NCBI GenBank assembly: GCA_028023455.1
Contig: JAQFVV010012396.1
Location: 4,065,656-4,129,655 of the forward strand
Direction: 5' to 3'
Origin: Epiperipatus broadwayi
Lineage: Eukaryota; Onychophora; Udeonychophora; Euonychophora; Peripatidae
DNA: 64,000 nucleotides
Within the stretch, counting starts at the first letter, position 1; the number at the start of each line of letters is the position of its first letter. This document shows, one piece after another, positions 22,690-34,689 of the stretch. Both the position numbers and the translations under genes were made by a program. The notes beneath the pieces are model-generated. The model saw nothing but the letters and a program-made list of their open reading frames with translations, did not search any database and was not told the origin of the DNA.

Positions 22690-23530
22690 TTATATAAGTT
22701 CTTGTATATTCCAGGTGTCAATGTACTTAGATTGATCTGTAATCTTCATATCTCTTTCATGTATGGTTTGCAGCTTATTTCTGAACATGTTTGGATGTCT
22801 TCTGGGGTTATAATTGTATATGAAATTACACCTTGTACACCATAAGGCATAGAGTAAAAATGTGCAGATTCTTATTTCAGCAAAGATACCCCTTTTAAAA
22901 GAGTCAAAAAGGGTTTTCATATTGATTTTTTTATTCTTCAGTGAAGTGCTAATAATTTCACGAATGTTTTCTAGACTTGAGCATGAGAAAAAAAGGTGGT
23001 TTTGTGTCTCCGAGTCCCTATAGCAAAGATTACATACATCATCTATATCTTTATAGTTTCTTTGATATTTCAAAAAGTGTTGTGTAGGTAGCGAGTCTAG
23101 ATTGATCTTTAGGAGAAAGTCAAAATATTTTGGTTCAAGTGACCATAGTTTGAATTTGTGACATAATTGTTTATTTATTAATATGAAGTGGAGTTTGTAC
23201 CTCATCTTGATTTGGATGTAGAAGTTGATAAACTTCCCAATATTTATATTTGGCTTGTGGTGGTTTAAAGTTAAGAGTGTGAATTGTTAATAATGGTGTA
23301 AGTAGTGTGTTCAGATATCCTTGGAGAGGAGGTGGTCTATCTGTAGGGGTAATCTTGGCAGAAATTTCTAAATATGTGAATTTTTGTGCACATGTAGATA
23401 TTTGTTCAATATTTTTTGCATCCTGAAGACATGTATTGAGTGAAGGCCAATACCATTTTGTGAAAGGGGTTTTCTTAGGCGTTTTATTGATATTGAAACA
23501 ATCTTTTTCCCCCAGAATAATTTTCTGCAT
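22690..23530 (-). pseudogene. LINE ORF2, C-terminal domain with Cys-His motif
   Basis: Frames 23530-23171 and 23205-22690 overlap with one frameshift. The second contains CNLCYRDSETQNHLFFSC, a C-x2-C...H-x4-C arrangement like the zinc-binding end of many LINE reverse transcriptases, thought to help hold template RNA or target DNA. Preceding residues (WSLEPKYFDFLLKINLDSLP) fit the usual region of this domain. The frame ends at 22690, about 315 bp from the (ATT)n tract, leaving a short 3' UTR. Confidence 0.78.
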
Positions 23531-23728
23531 AAGGAGTTTATTTTATTTGTAAATGCCTTGGTATAAATGATTGTTGGAGTAAAATAAGAGAGAGATTTTT
23601 GTAATCACTAGCATGTTAAGCAATGTCATTTTTGTATATATAGAGAGGCAGGCTTTGGAGGGTGAATTGATAGTCTTTTCCACTTTCTCTATCAAATTTT
23701 TCTGTATGAGTGATCTCATAGGTGAATG

Positions 23729-24837
23729 TCATAAATAAAAGTTGAACCCAAGAAATGCACCACGTCTACCTTTGAAAACTTTAGTAATGCTATTATCAGT
23801 GAAGATCTGCCATGCACATGATTTCTCCATATTAAATGTTAGCTTGTATTCTTTTGTAAAATTAATAAGTATCTTAAGAAGTTTTGGAATTTTTTTTTGA
23901 GATGATAGAAATATTGCTATATCATTCATATATGTGATACATGAGATGTTGTCATTCACGGTAGGCATGTAGATTCCTGAAAATTCATTTTCTATTATTT
24001 TTATAAGAGGGTTGATATAGGCAGTGACAGTAAGGCACTGAGAGGTGAGCCCTGAGGAATGGACTAATGTGGCACTATTGGTGGAAAAGTTTTCCCATTT
24101 AGGGAAACATAAATCTCATGGTTTAAAAGCAAGTTAGCAAGCAAGTTTAGATATGCGTTCGGAATTGAGTATTTTTGCATAGTTTTAATAAGAGTACTGA
24201 TGGAAATCATGTCAAAAGTGGCTTCAATATCTAGTTGAATAACAACTGGACTGTATTTTTTATTATCTCTAACAGTTTCTATAGTTGACTTGAATAGAAA
24301 GGCTGCCTGTCCTGTTGAGGATTCTTTTTTGGCAAATTGAATTTTTGATAGGTTTGGCAAAATGAATGACTCTATTTTATCGTTTATCACTGATTCTATT
24401 ATCTTTATGCCAATGGAGCACATTGAAATTGGTCATAGGTTAGTGGTGTTTGAGATTAATTGTTTCTTTTTCATGAATGGCACAAGCATAATTTGATTTA
24501 ATCCCTGTATTTTATAGATGTCTTTAGTGAGGTAGGAGACTAGGTTAAGCATATATTGTGCAGAAATTTTATCAATATGTTTGTATACAAACTTGGGAAT
24601 TCCATCTATGCCAGGATGACATGAATCTGGCATCGCTTCTATTTTTTTAATGAAATCTTTTAAATAAATTTTAAATTCATTTTCTGATGTATCTTGTGAA
24701 AAGGCCATTAGACTTGGAGAGGATACTCTCTGGAATTTTTCTCTATACAATATGTAAATCCGCTCCAACATAAAATCTCCATAGACAATTTCAGTTTGAA
24801 CTTTAATAGCTGCTGGGAGGGGTGGTCTAGCACCCAT
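23729..24837 (-). pseudogene. LINE ORF2, reverse transcriptase part
   Basis: Three frames cover the polymerase. The first (24837-24433) contains CHPGIDGIPKFVYKHI, the motif 0/1 region. The second (24423-24064) has the STGQAAFLFKS block and VVIQLDIEATFDMI with the motif A Asp. Between it and the third frame IPQGSPLSALL (motif B) is visible at about 24050. The third (23968-23729) has YMNDIAIF in place of YADD, so the first catalytic Asp is Asn. It continues with FNMEKSCAW and the LGFNFYL block. The enzyme would copy element RNA at the nicked target. It is inactivated by frameshifts, stops and the Asp-to-Asn change. Confidence 0.85.
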
Positions 24838-26292
24838 CTAATGAAGTTTCTGGTATACATGTGTGGCTTATTGAAATATAACTTTTTCTTTTTAATGGAG
24901 ATATATTCTTTAAGCTGGTTTGTTAACTCTTGATATTTCTTCTTTAAAGCCATCAGACAGGGATGATTGAGATTTGATTGAGAAGTGCCAATAATTTTTT
25001 TATAGGTATCATCCATAAGCTTTAGTAGTTTTGTTGGGGATGTTGTTGTCTTGGTAGGATGATCAATATTAAATGAAAGCAGGTTAGTAAAAGCACACCA
25101 TGCTTGGACTGGATCCATTGTAATATTTTTCAACTTGTGAAGATATATGTATACTTCTGAAAAAAGATATTCTGGTGTGCATGATGGTAGTAGAACTCTG
25201 ATGGTTCTTCCTGTATTAATTGTTGTTCTATTATCAAAATTAATTTTCAGTGACACTAAAACAGCTGCATGATCAGAGAGGGGGGAGTTCTTTAATTGAA
25301 TGCATATCATGTTATGCAATGATGGTGAGTAGAAAACCAGATCTATAAGTGATGAATGTCTACCATTGTTAAATGACACAGCCTTCTCTGGCAGAAAGCC
25401 TCTTCCACTCATCATCAGAAAGGACAGTTGATGTAACCATTTGCCAGTGAAGTTCTGATATGTCATGTTGAAATCTCCCAAAATAATTGTCGGATACTTA
25501 GCATTTATGAACCTAGAGTTAAGTGTTTGTATAATTCTATTTATAATAGTGGGACCTGGGAGGATATAAACAATTGCTATGTTTAAGGTAATGGCTTTAT
25601 GAGTAAATGTAATTATCAGCAAGTGCGCATCAATATGTAGGATTTTGAAAGAACTAAATGGGCAGGCTTTATCAATGATAATGCCTGTACCCACTGATAA
25701 AGTGTCAGATGTGTTTGAGAAGGCTGTATAGCCCTTGGAATTTAGCTTGTCTGTGGGGTTGTTAGTGAGCCACTGTAGGTTTTTGTTTGATATCCCATTA
25801 TCTGCGGTTTAACAATGTCGTACCTTTAGAGGAGGTCGGTGATGAACCATGCCAGGAAGGTCTGATATGTCTGTTGAACCCCAAAAAATCGTCGGATACT
25901 AGCATTTAGAACAGAGAAGTGTTTGTATAATTCTATTATAATAGGGGACCTGGGGGGATATAAACATTGTATGTTTAAGGTAAGGCTTTATGAGTAAATG
26001 TAATTATCAGCAAGTGCACATCAATATGTAGGATTTTGAAAGAACTAAATGGGCAGGCTTTATCAATGATAATGCCTGTACCCACTGATAAAGTGTCAGA
26101 TGTGTTTGAGAAGGCTGTATAGCCCTTGGAATTTAGCTTGTCTGTAGGGTTGATTAGTGAGCCACTGTAGGTTTTTGTTTCGATAATTCCCATTATCTGC
26201 GGTTTAACAATGTCGTACCATTTAGCAAGGAGGTCAATTTTTTGTGGGGAGTTTAACTCTCTAACATTAAAAACTTCTATTTTAATATCCAT
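24708..26292 (-). pseudogene. LINE ORF2, apurinic-type endonuclease part
   Basis: ORF2 starts MDIKIEVFNVRELNS at 26292. It shows the Asn of the NVRELNS block, the catalytic Glu in IIETKT, GDFNMTYQNF, SLIDLVFYSP and the terminal SDHAAV, which are the conserved positions of the APE-like endonuclease that nicks the target DNA. A 402-bp segment (25430-25831) is repeated at 25832-26233, so the frame is read once from 26292 to 25975 and again from 25694. The N-terminal reverse transcriptase linker follows to 24708. All catalytic residues are present, but the duplication and frameshifts inactivate this copy. Confidence 0.82.
25430..26233. repeat. 402-bp tandem duplication inside LINE ORF2, junction error-rich
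   Basis: 25430-25831 and 25832-26233 are near-identical over their outer parts. Between about 25735 and 25985, centred on the junction, the copies differ by many single-base losses, mostly in homopolymers (for example CTCCCAAAATAATTG against CCCCAAAAAATCG). A real duplication would spread differences evenly. This pattern suggests a false duplication left by the joining of two noisy read ends. Confidence 0.75.
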
Positions 26293-26423
26293 TATTTGTA
26301 TGTGTGTGCATGTATATATCAGAATCTAAGCCTAGCATAGGAAAGTTTTATTCTAAAATAAAGTTAAATATTTTAATAAGGAAATCTGTAGTATATTCTA
26401 ATGGATCAATAAATATGCATTGT

Positions 26424-26772
26424 TCAATTATTGTCTGTAGATTTGAGAGAAATATCATTTGATCTCATTTTCCTGTCTGTGAATGGGTTTTCAAGTGAAA
26501 CTTTATTTATGTTTGTAATACTATCAGTTTCCTCTTCCATTGGACTATTTTCTGATGAGTATGTGGCAATTAGAGAGGCATTGTAACTTTGCGTGATGTT
26601 AGCTTTTTTTCTAGAGACTGGAGGAGGGGAATCATTATCACTACTTTCACATTCTAGAGCCATTAGTTTCTTGGGATTATTACCTGATTTTTTTTAGGTG
26701 GCCGACCTGGTTTTCTAGTTATTTGTGAAGTTTCTAGAATTTGTGGGGACAGTAACACTGCGAGTGATTCCA
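26424..26772 (-). pseudogene. Frameshifted ORF1 C-terminal tail with AT-hook-like motif
   Basis: After the ORF1 stop, reading continues in a second frame through ESLAVLLSPQILETSQ to RKPGRPPKKN, which has the GRP core flanked by basic residues of an AT-hook (minor-groove binder of AT-rich DNA). It then passes to a third frame at MALECESSDNDSPPP, ending at 26424 with SLKSTDNN. Two single-base shifts are enough to make this an extension of ORF1. Its function in the element is inferred only. The motif is short and could be coincidental. Confidence 0.5.
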
Positions 26773-27909
26773 TTATTTTGAGAGATGTTTTATTAAGAGG
26801 GGTGAGATTTCCGGATTAGGAGAGGAGGAAACTTCAATGCTATTGGACCCTGGAGTATGTAGAATCACCTTTCCACTATTGCTAATGTCAATATCATTTT
26901 TTACCTCAATATTATGGTCTGTCGATTGCACATCTTCATCTACAGTCACTTCTTGATTACTATGAAAGTCTTCTTTTGGGCATTGATGTAAGGGGGATGC
27001 ACTCATATTACAGTTATTACAATATAAAGCTGGACAGTTGCTAATAAGATGACCGAGTTCTTTGTAATGAAAGCATTGTGGTTTTAGACCATTTATAACA
27101 AGAAATAATGTCGCTTCTTCATCTGCAACTTGTGTTGGAATATTTTCAGGATTAATGTTCTCCCCAAGTTTTACTTTAAATCTATAATTGTTACTAAATA
27201 TTGGGATGGGTGTATTTTTAATCTGTAAAGGCTGAAAATCTATCACCTGCCTGAATGGTTTCATAAGTTTAATGAAATCTGTTTCTGAGTAACCTAGGTA
27301 AGTTTTTTTAATTAAACCAGTAATAAAGTTTTCTCTGTTGGGATTGACCACAACTAATGCATATTGTCCCAGAGTTTTCATTTCTTGTCGGAACAATTCT
27401 TTGCTTTCTTCATTCACAAATTCAATAGTCAGATAATGCGGATTTGGATGATCTCCCACACGAACTATCAAATTCCATAAGTTTTTATTATTTATCTCTT
27501 CGAATAGAAGCTCCTTAAGGAATCTATAAAGTAAACAGTTTCTATCTGTATTTGCTATGACAACAGAGCATTCAGTGAAAAAATGTTTAAATGAATTGAA
27601 GAGTTTCCTAGGGATGGTCTGGTTAAGCACTTCAGATATTTTTTTAAGGCTATCATTAGACCAAGGCTCTTTTATTGCATTAACATAGGTTTCAGTGGTT
27701 TTTGGGTTAAGATCTAGTTTCATCAGATCTCCTGCTGTAGAACAGTGAAATCTAGGCACTAGCTGCATTTTCCTTGAGAAAAACAATTGTGTATTATTTT
27801 CACTTTTTTTTATAACCGTTGATGGTAATTTTGCAACTTGTGCATAAGAACTTTTAAACATGTCTGAGCTGGCAGACATCATGGCTGGGTGTTGGACATC
27901 TAAGTCCAT
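26773..27909 (-). CDS. LINE ORF1 protein (378 residues), nucleic-acid chaperone-like
   Basis: The longest intact frame of the element starts MDLDVQHPAM at 27909. Around residues 280-315 it has a Cys/His cluster: CFHYKELGHLISNC, where Tyr replaces the second Cys of a CCHC knuckle, then CNNCNMSASPLHQC. ORF1 proteins of LINEs bind the element RNA and form the ribonucleoprotein that enters target-primed reverse transcription. The N-terminal two thirds resemble gag-like ORF1 proteins of insect LINEs only in general character. The stop at 26773 is probably premature. Directly downstream, other frames carry an AT-hook-like RKPGRPPKK (26716-26690) and then an acidic Ser-rich tail (26663-26424). ORF1 lies just upstream of ORF2, as expected. 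Confidence 0.75.
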   Translation of the reverse strand: MDLDVQHPAMMSASSDMFKSSYAQVAKLPSTVIKKSENNTQLFFSRKMQLVPRFHCSTAGDLMKLDLNPKTTETYVNAIKEPWSNDSLKKISEVLNQTIPRKLFNSFKHFFTECSVVIANTDRNCLLYRFLKELLFEEINNKNLWNLIVRVGDHPNPHYLTIEFVNEESKELFRQEMKTLGQYALVVVNPNRENFITGLIKKTYLGYSETDFIKLMKPFRQVIDFQPLQIKNTPIPIFSNNYRFKVKLGENINPENIPTQVADEEATLFLVINGLKPQCFHYKELGHLISNCPALYCNNCNMSASPLHQCPKEDFHSNQEVTVDEDVQSTDHNIEVKNDIDISNSGKVILHTPGSNSIEVSSSPNPEISPLLIKHLSK

Positions 27910-28085
27910 TATGCAATCAATCTGTGTTGCCTTTTTGTATTTCTCTTCTTTTTAATTAATCTATTAGTTTTGTATTTTATAGTTATTAGAGATATAAAAC
28001 TCTTACCTGTAATCGGTATATTTTATGATATTTTAATAAATTGAGGAGCACGATCTGAACGAGTGGTAAGCTAGAGGCAACCTCT

Positions 28086-28086
28086 C

Positions 28087-28140
<54 letters not shown>

Positions 28141-28199
28141 CATCATCATTATCATCATCATAATCATCACCAAAGTCATTATCATCAGTATTATTATTA
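28086..28199. repeat. (ATT)n / (ATC)n microsatellite
   Basis: About 55 bp of perfect (ATT)n followed by about 60 bp of mixed ATC/ATT units. It lies between the 5' end of the minus-strand LINE and the 5' truncated end of the plus-strand LINE. Confidence 0.95.
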
Positions 28200-29881
28200 T
28201 TGTATACAGCAGTTAAAAGTACCAATTGGGAAGATATATATAATTGCAATGATGCATCAAAAGATGTAGAAACTTTTCAAAACTTATTTCTTAATAATAT
28301 AGAGAAATTCATTACTCTAAAAACTATCAAATCACACAAATATCCTATGTGGTTATCTAGAAATGGTATAAAATGCATTAAAAGAAAACAACATTTTCAT
28401 TCATTATATAAAAATATAATCCAAATAACTTTAAAAATGATTGATCATTAATTAAAAAATTGGAGAAGCAAGATTATATTTTGTACATGGAACATATACA
28501 AAGTAATATTTGCAATGAACCAAACAAATTTTGGGATATTATGAAAGACCACTTAAAAACCTACAGTGCAGTAATTACAGATATTAAACCTGATAAATTA
28601 AAGGAATATTTCTCTTTTTAAAAGAACCACACTGATAGAAATTCACATGTTCCTTTGTAGATAACCTTTTAAAAAATGATAAGATAATAAATATAAATAA
28701 TATAAATCCTGAAGGAATCATAAATACTACCAGATATTTGGCAAATAAAAGAAGCATTGCCCATGATAATTGTAGCAATGTTCATCTACAAAAATTGTAT
28801 TGAATTATTGACACCTGCATGAGTATTATATCCAACCTAATATTAAAAACATCAATGTTTCCTGACGGTTGGAAAATCTCAAAAATAATTTTAATCTATA
28901 AATCAGGAAAATAAAATCCTTTAAATTTCAGACTTATTACTCTTCTACTGGTATGTGCAAAACAATTTGAGAAAATAATTTATTATAGAATCATACACCA
29001 ATTGAAAAATATCTTTTTATCATCTATACATGGATTTATTCCTGGGCACTCCATAAAAACAAATTTATTGCATATTTCTGATGCCATATCCCAAACCATA
29101 GATCTTAAATTTTAACTTGATGTCATTTACTTTGATCTCTCTAAAGCTTTTGATAGAGTAGATCATGGGACTCTTTTGTTAAAAGTGAATACAATGGGAT
29201 TATCCACTAAACTCCTAAAACTATTAAATTTATTTCTTACAGATAGAAAGAACTATGTACATATTAATGAAGAATATTCAACTATGGCTCCCTATAAACA
29301 TGAAAATCCACAGTGAAGTATTCTTAGTCCTATTCTTTTTGCTATTTATATATGTGATTTAACATATATGATAAATGAAAAAAAAACATTCTATGTTATG
29401 CTGACGATATTAAAATATTTATAGAAATCAAAAATGTAAATGATTCTAAAATATTGCAAAGCTATAAAAATAAATCTAACTAAATGCAATACAGCATCTT
29501 ATTCCAAAAAAAAGCAATGATTAATATTACGTATTATGATATTAATGGTAGTAGAATACCTAGGAATAATATACAGAAAGATTTGGGCATTACATTTATC
29601 ATTAATTTTTTTTTTAACAATCACATTTATACAGTAATAAATAAATCCTACAATATTATGGTTTAATATTGAGATTAAGTATTAAACTCAAATTAGAAGC
29701 TTACAAACTACTTTTTAATATATTGATAATACCAGTCCGACATTATGGATCTATAATATGGAATAATTACAATTATTCAACAATAAATAACTTTCAAAAA
29801 GTTCAAGATAAATATTATAGATAAATTCTGATGATACATATTTGAATTAAAACTATAGTATGTACAATAGAAGACTAATAG

Positions 29882-29882
<1 letters not shown>

Positions 29883-29942
<60 letters not shown>
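29883..29942. repeat. (TA)n tract, 60 bp
   Basis: Perfect alternating TA inside the C-terminal region of the plus-strand LINE. Confidence 0.97.
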
Positions 29943-29945
<3 letters not shown>

Positions 29946-30043
29946 ATATATTTCCATTCTTGCTATTTAAAGGTGTGAAGGTTGTTGACAGAGTTAGAGA
30001 TATTGGTTGTATATTTATGTGAATGTTTAGGTGGTTATGGTTG

Positions 30044-30168
<125 letters not shown>

Positions 30169-30460
30169 TTTTACTTAAATTAATATGTAACAAAACATCA
30201 TCAGAATGTATGATGAATAAGATTTCCCTCAGGATTCCAAGTTTTAACTCTAGAATTCAAGACTGATTTTATTTACAAACATAATAAAGAATAACTTATT
30301 CACAATTTAAAAGTAAACTTAAAGACATATTATTTAAGGAACACCTATAGATAAACATATATAATATACTATTACATTACTATTATAAATACTTGTGGCT
30401 ATTAAGCTGTTTTTTACAAATAAATGAATTGAATTATCATCATCATTATTATTATTAGTA

Positions 30461-31744
30461 GGTTTCAAAGACAATTCTATTCAATACTAAGGGTAACTAT
30501 ATGTACAGGCAGGAATTTTGTTTAGAAGTAAAATCTATTGCTAAAAATTCCTGGAAATAAAATCACATGAGGTACTTAGAAAGTTCCTTAAGTTATAAGT
30601 ATGGATAGTGTGGAGTCAAAAAAATACTTTTTTTGCAGTCAATATAGCATTTTTACAAATAGCAAAAATATTACAATTTGTTATTAGAGAGGTGTAGAGA
30701 AATAGAATAAACTATAAAAATTAAATAACATCAAATAAAAATCTAGGACCTTAGTATTTAAAAGAAAGACAAAAATGAAAGATAGTAAATAGGGGATATT
30801 AATAACTTTTATTAGTCATTTATTGGACTAGAGATTATCCATTAGTAAATAGAGGATATTTGTCTTAAGTAATACACATTTAGGTTTTTTGTTGGATGAA
30901 AAAAAAATTACAATCCCATTTGGGAATAGAATTTTTAAAAAAGTAAAAAATAGAAATGAAATTGATTGAAAAAATGTGTTTCTAATAAAATAAATATGAG
31001 ATAAGTAAAATAAGTTAGAACATGAATGCAGTGTCTATTTTTAATATTCAAAAATAATGCACTTTGTGAAGCCTATTGGAAATAGATCAATAAAATATGT
31101 TTAACCAAATTATGTAAAGAAAACAACATAAATGCTAAGCAAATATATACCATTTATTTATATAAGAAATAAAATAAATATGTAGAGATGATATTACAGG
31201 TAAATAATTATGAGTGATGGGGAAAAAAATCTGATCAGTTTATTAGATAAATGAAAAGAGAATATACAAAATGTATATGAAAAAAATAGTTTGCAATTAT
31301 GTAAAAATAAAAATTATGTAAAACTTAAAGGATGTGTGGCAACATTAACTAAAGCTGATTATCATTTAGTGCAAGAAAAGGAACTTTAAATACAAAGGGG
31401 TAGGATGGAATAAGAATTTGAATTATGAAGTGGAGATATTTAAAAAGATCAGAATAAATTGTATTGGAATTTGAAGATTAGAAAAATAAAAGAAGTAACT
31501 TTTTTGTTTACAATTTAGATTGAGAAATTTGAGGATAAAATAAGGCAATAATTAAACAGCTTTTTTTTTTAATGTAAAAGGAGAGAAATAAACAAAAACT
31601 GGAAAAATGATTCAAAAAATAAGGAGTAAAAAGTAGATAAATTTATTGTGATATGCAATAGATTAGAGAGAGAAAATGTTTAAATTGGATGACAAGATTT
31701 TTGGTCATAAAGCTTGTATATAAAAAATTTTAACTTTTTTTAAA
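30461..31744. other. AT-rich stretch without genes
   Basis: No coding signal. A short direct repeat, AGTAAATAGGGGATATT (about 30784) and AGTAAATAGAGGATATT (about 30844), is the only local structure I see. Confidence 0.5.
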
Positions 31745-32245
31745 GAAAAAGCTCATCATCATCCATTATCAATTCACTTCAGGATGAAGGTCTCTCCAAG
31801 TTCAATTTATCTTCTCCAATCTTTAGCTTTTTTTCTCCACATCACCCCTGCACACTTTCTTATTTCATCTATCCATGTCACATGTGATTTCTTTCTGGGT
31901 CTTTTACATTCTCTTGGAATCCAGTTTAAGATTTCAATTGTTTATCTATTATCATCTCTTCTATCAATATGTCCAGCCCAATTCCACTTCAATCTTTTAA
32001 TTTTTTCAATGAGGTCAGTAACACCTGCTTGTTCTCTTACCCAAATATTGTGTTTTTGATCTCATCTTGTTATTCCCAACATGCATCTCTCCACACTTTT
32101 TTGAGTGGTCTGAAGTCTCTGTATTGCTCTTCTATTAAGTGTCCAAATCTCAGATCCATAAGTAAAAACTGATAAAACACATTTATTAAAAATCTTTTTT
32201 TTTCAAACACATAGGCATATTTCCTTTTAGTATCAAGAAAAAGCT
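31745..32245 (-). mobile_element. RTE-like LINE, 3' end fragment
   Basis: On the minus strand the sequence reads VLSVFTYGSEIWTLNRRAIQ, then TTQKSVERCMLGITR, WVREQAGVTDLIEKIKRLKW, NWAGHIDRRDDNR and HVTWMDEIRKCAG. This series is the hallmark C-terminal region of RTE-type ORF2 proteins (YG.E.WTL, MLG..., W.GHI.RR.D.RW). At its 3' side lies GATGATGATG, fitting the short GAT-type tail of such elements. It is read across stops and frame changes, so it is a fossil. The 5' part of the element is absent, as is normal for 5'-truncated copies. Confidence 0.85.
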
Positions 32246-32368
32246 ATATTGCATTATATTATCAAAACACTTCAACTAGCAGAGTTGTTGTAATCTGCTT
32301 ACAATATCAGAAAATGCTGGTGATCTTATCATATGTTTTACTTAGAAATATTTATAAAATATTTGATG

Positions 32369-33360
32369 GTAATTACTAAGTGCAGAGATTATATGTAATT
32401 AAGGAGAAAAGATTTTCACCTTTACTATATGCACTCTACTGATCTTATAATAACTCAATAATGTTATGTTTAGTACTGAAGATACTCTTAAACCCAAACA
32501 CAAATAAAGACTTGAAAGAATAAGAGCTGCTATCTTATCCTTAAACCTACATTCTAATTATATAGGCCAATCTAAAGCATCTTAGTTTGAGAGCATGAAA
32601 ATATTTCTTTATTCACTTTTACATCTATTATTTTATTTTCATATATTAATAGGCATGAAATCTTTCAATTTGCTATGTGTTAATATTATATAGTTTCTAA
32701 TTAGTTGTAATATTAACACATAGTAAATTAAATGACTTTGTGAATATTAATATATGAAAAGAAAATAATGAATATAAAAGTGAATAAAGAAATATCTTCA
32801 TGCTCTCAAACTCAGATGCTTTAGATTGGCCTATTTAATCAGAATGTAGGTTTTCAATGATAAGACAGTCACTCTTATCCTTTCAAAAGTTTCCATATTC
32901 TGTTTGGGTTTGAGAGGATTCTCAGTACTCAATGTGACTTCATTGAGCTATCATAAGATCAGTACAGTGCATACATTAAAGGTGAAAATCCTTTCTTTTT
33001 AATTACATTTGATCTCTACATGTAGTAAATAACATTGAATATTAAATAGTTTCTAATAATTCGTAATATTGAGGGTTAGTAAATCAAAAGATTTTGTGAA
33101 TGTTAATATATGAAAAGAAAATAATGAATGTAAAAGTGGATAAAGAAATATCTTCATGCTCACAAACTAAGATGCTTTAGATTGACCTGTATAATTAGAA
33201 TGTAAGTTTAAGGATAAGATGGCTGATCTTTTTCTTTCAAAAGTCTTCATCTTATGTTTGGGTTTGAGAGTATTCCCAGTCCTCAACATGACATCGTTGA
33301 GTTATTATATGATCAGTACATATATTAAAAGTGGAAATTCTTTCTTTTTAAAAGTTTAAA
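32369..33360. repeat. Foldback array: three copies of a 0.33-kb unit, first inverted
   Basis: 32369-32688 is the inverted complement of 32708-33030, with a perfect 16-bp inner stem (CTATGTGTTAATATTA and its complement) around a 19-bp loop. A third copy, 33036-33360, repeats the right arm and the loop in direct orientation. Copies differ by substitutions of roughly ten to fifteen percent, judged by eye. No coding sequence. It could be a foldback MITE or a small satellite with an inverted start. Confidence 0.85.
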
Positions 33361-34689
33361 AAGTATGTACAGTTTATAATATACTTACAATACATATTTA
33401 AACATTTAAATTATGTACAGTATATATATTTAAAAAATCATTCCAAAGGATTGATTAATAGAAAATTATCAGAATTTGAAGTTTTTTCTCTCTTTCTTCT
33501 TTAACTAGATAAAAAAAGAGAAAGAAAACATTTCTTAAATAATTCCTACAGCTTCTGATAAATTCTATAACCACTCACTGTATAATTATCAGTCAATCCC
33601 AGCGGTGTCTGAGTGAATTTATTTCTCTACTGATTCAAATTTAATGTTTTAAAAGAAACATGACCTTAGCAGAGTAAATGAATCCGTTTATTATACATGG
33701 TGGCATATCACAAAATATAAGCTCTGAAAATTAAATAGCTCACAGGATAAATAAAAGGACTCATTAAACTTTATTGATTTTTTTAATAAGATACCTGTTG
33801 TTTTAGAGAAACTCGGAAAAAGAGGGGGGTGTCAAATTTTAATAAAACAAAAAAGACATTTTCTTTAATATGATTCTCAAATTACAACAAATAATATATT
33901 TAGAATTTTAAAAAGTACAGTTATGTACTATTCACTTTTAAAATATAAAATATGGCACTTTTTTACATTATGATCGTGTTACATAATATATAAATATTAT
34001 AAATTCTGACTAATCACATTTTAATAAAACTTTTTTTTTCTAGCTGTAGTCATTTGTTTATTTATTTATTTGGAATAAACTGACCCAGATTCTCGGGAGA
34101 AAAATAGCATAAAAATAAAATTTTATTAATATTTAGAGAAAATATTACATATGCATTCTGTATAATATGATATTATTTATAATATTTTATACCAATATCA
34201 ACAATATGTAAAATGATAATCAATATAATCTTCATTTACTGAAAATCAAAATCACATCAACAATCTACATTAACGATGTCTGATTGAAAAAACTAGAAAA
34301 ATAATATTTGATACCAATAATGCAAAAAACAACAACAACAATGCATTATATCAGTAAGTAGACCTTTATAAAGAGGGGAAAAAATTAAGAACTATATATA
34401 AAAATGGCGCAAAAATATTAAAAGTCCAAAGACAAAATAAATAACAACAGGAATTAAACAATTTTCCAATTAAAACTGATGTAATATGATCTTTACTCTT
34501 TATCCTTTAGCATTTTATGGACAATCCATTTTTATATGATAATTATTATAAGACATCATGGTAAAGATATATAATCAAATAAGTACTATCCTTCATGCCT
34601 TCATCCTCTTCATAGTCTCAAATATTCCATTTAAATCTATAATTTATATCACAATAATTAAAAATTAATCCCTGTATTTAATCATTACC
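33361..34689. other. AT-rich stretch without genes
   Basis: No reading frame or repeat that I can name. A run of G (GAGGGGGG) near 33821 and poly-T tracts are the only local features. Confidence 0.5.

Larger units (their letters stand above)
22375..28085 (-). mobile_element. APE-type non-LTR retrotransposon (LINE), nearly full length, broken
   Basis: A 5.7-kb minus-strand element with a 5' leader (28085-27910), ORF1 with zinc-knuckle-like cysteines, and ORF2 with apurinic-type endonuclease, reverse transcriptase and a C-terminal Cys-His motif. At its 5' end it begins GAGAGGTTGCCTCTAGC, which can form a small hairpin. (ATT)n lies immediately outside both ends. The ORF2 layout with a C-terminal C..C...H....C finger fits the broad I/R1/Tad/L1-like groups. 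I cannot choose the clade by eye. ORF2 has several frameshifts and stops, so the copy is inactive. Confidence 0.85.
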
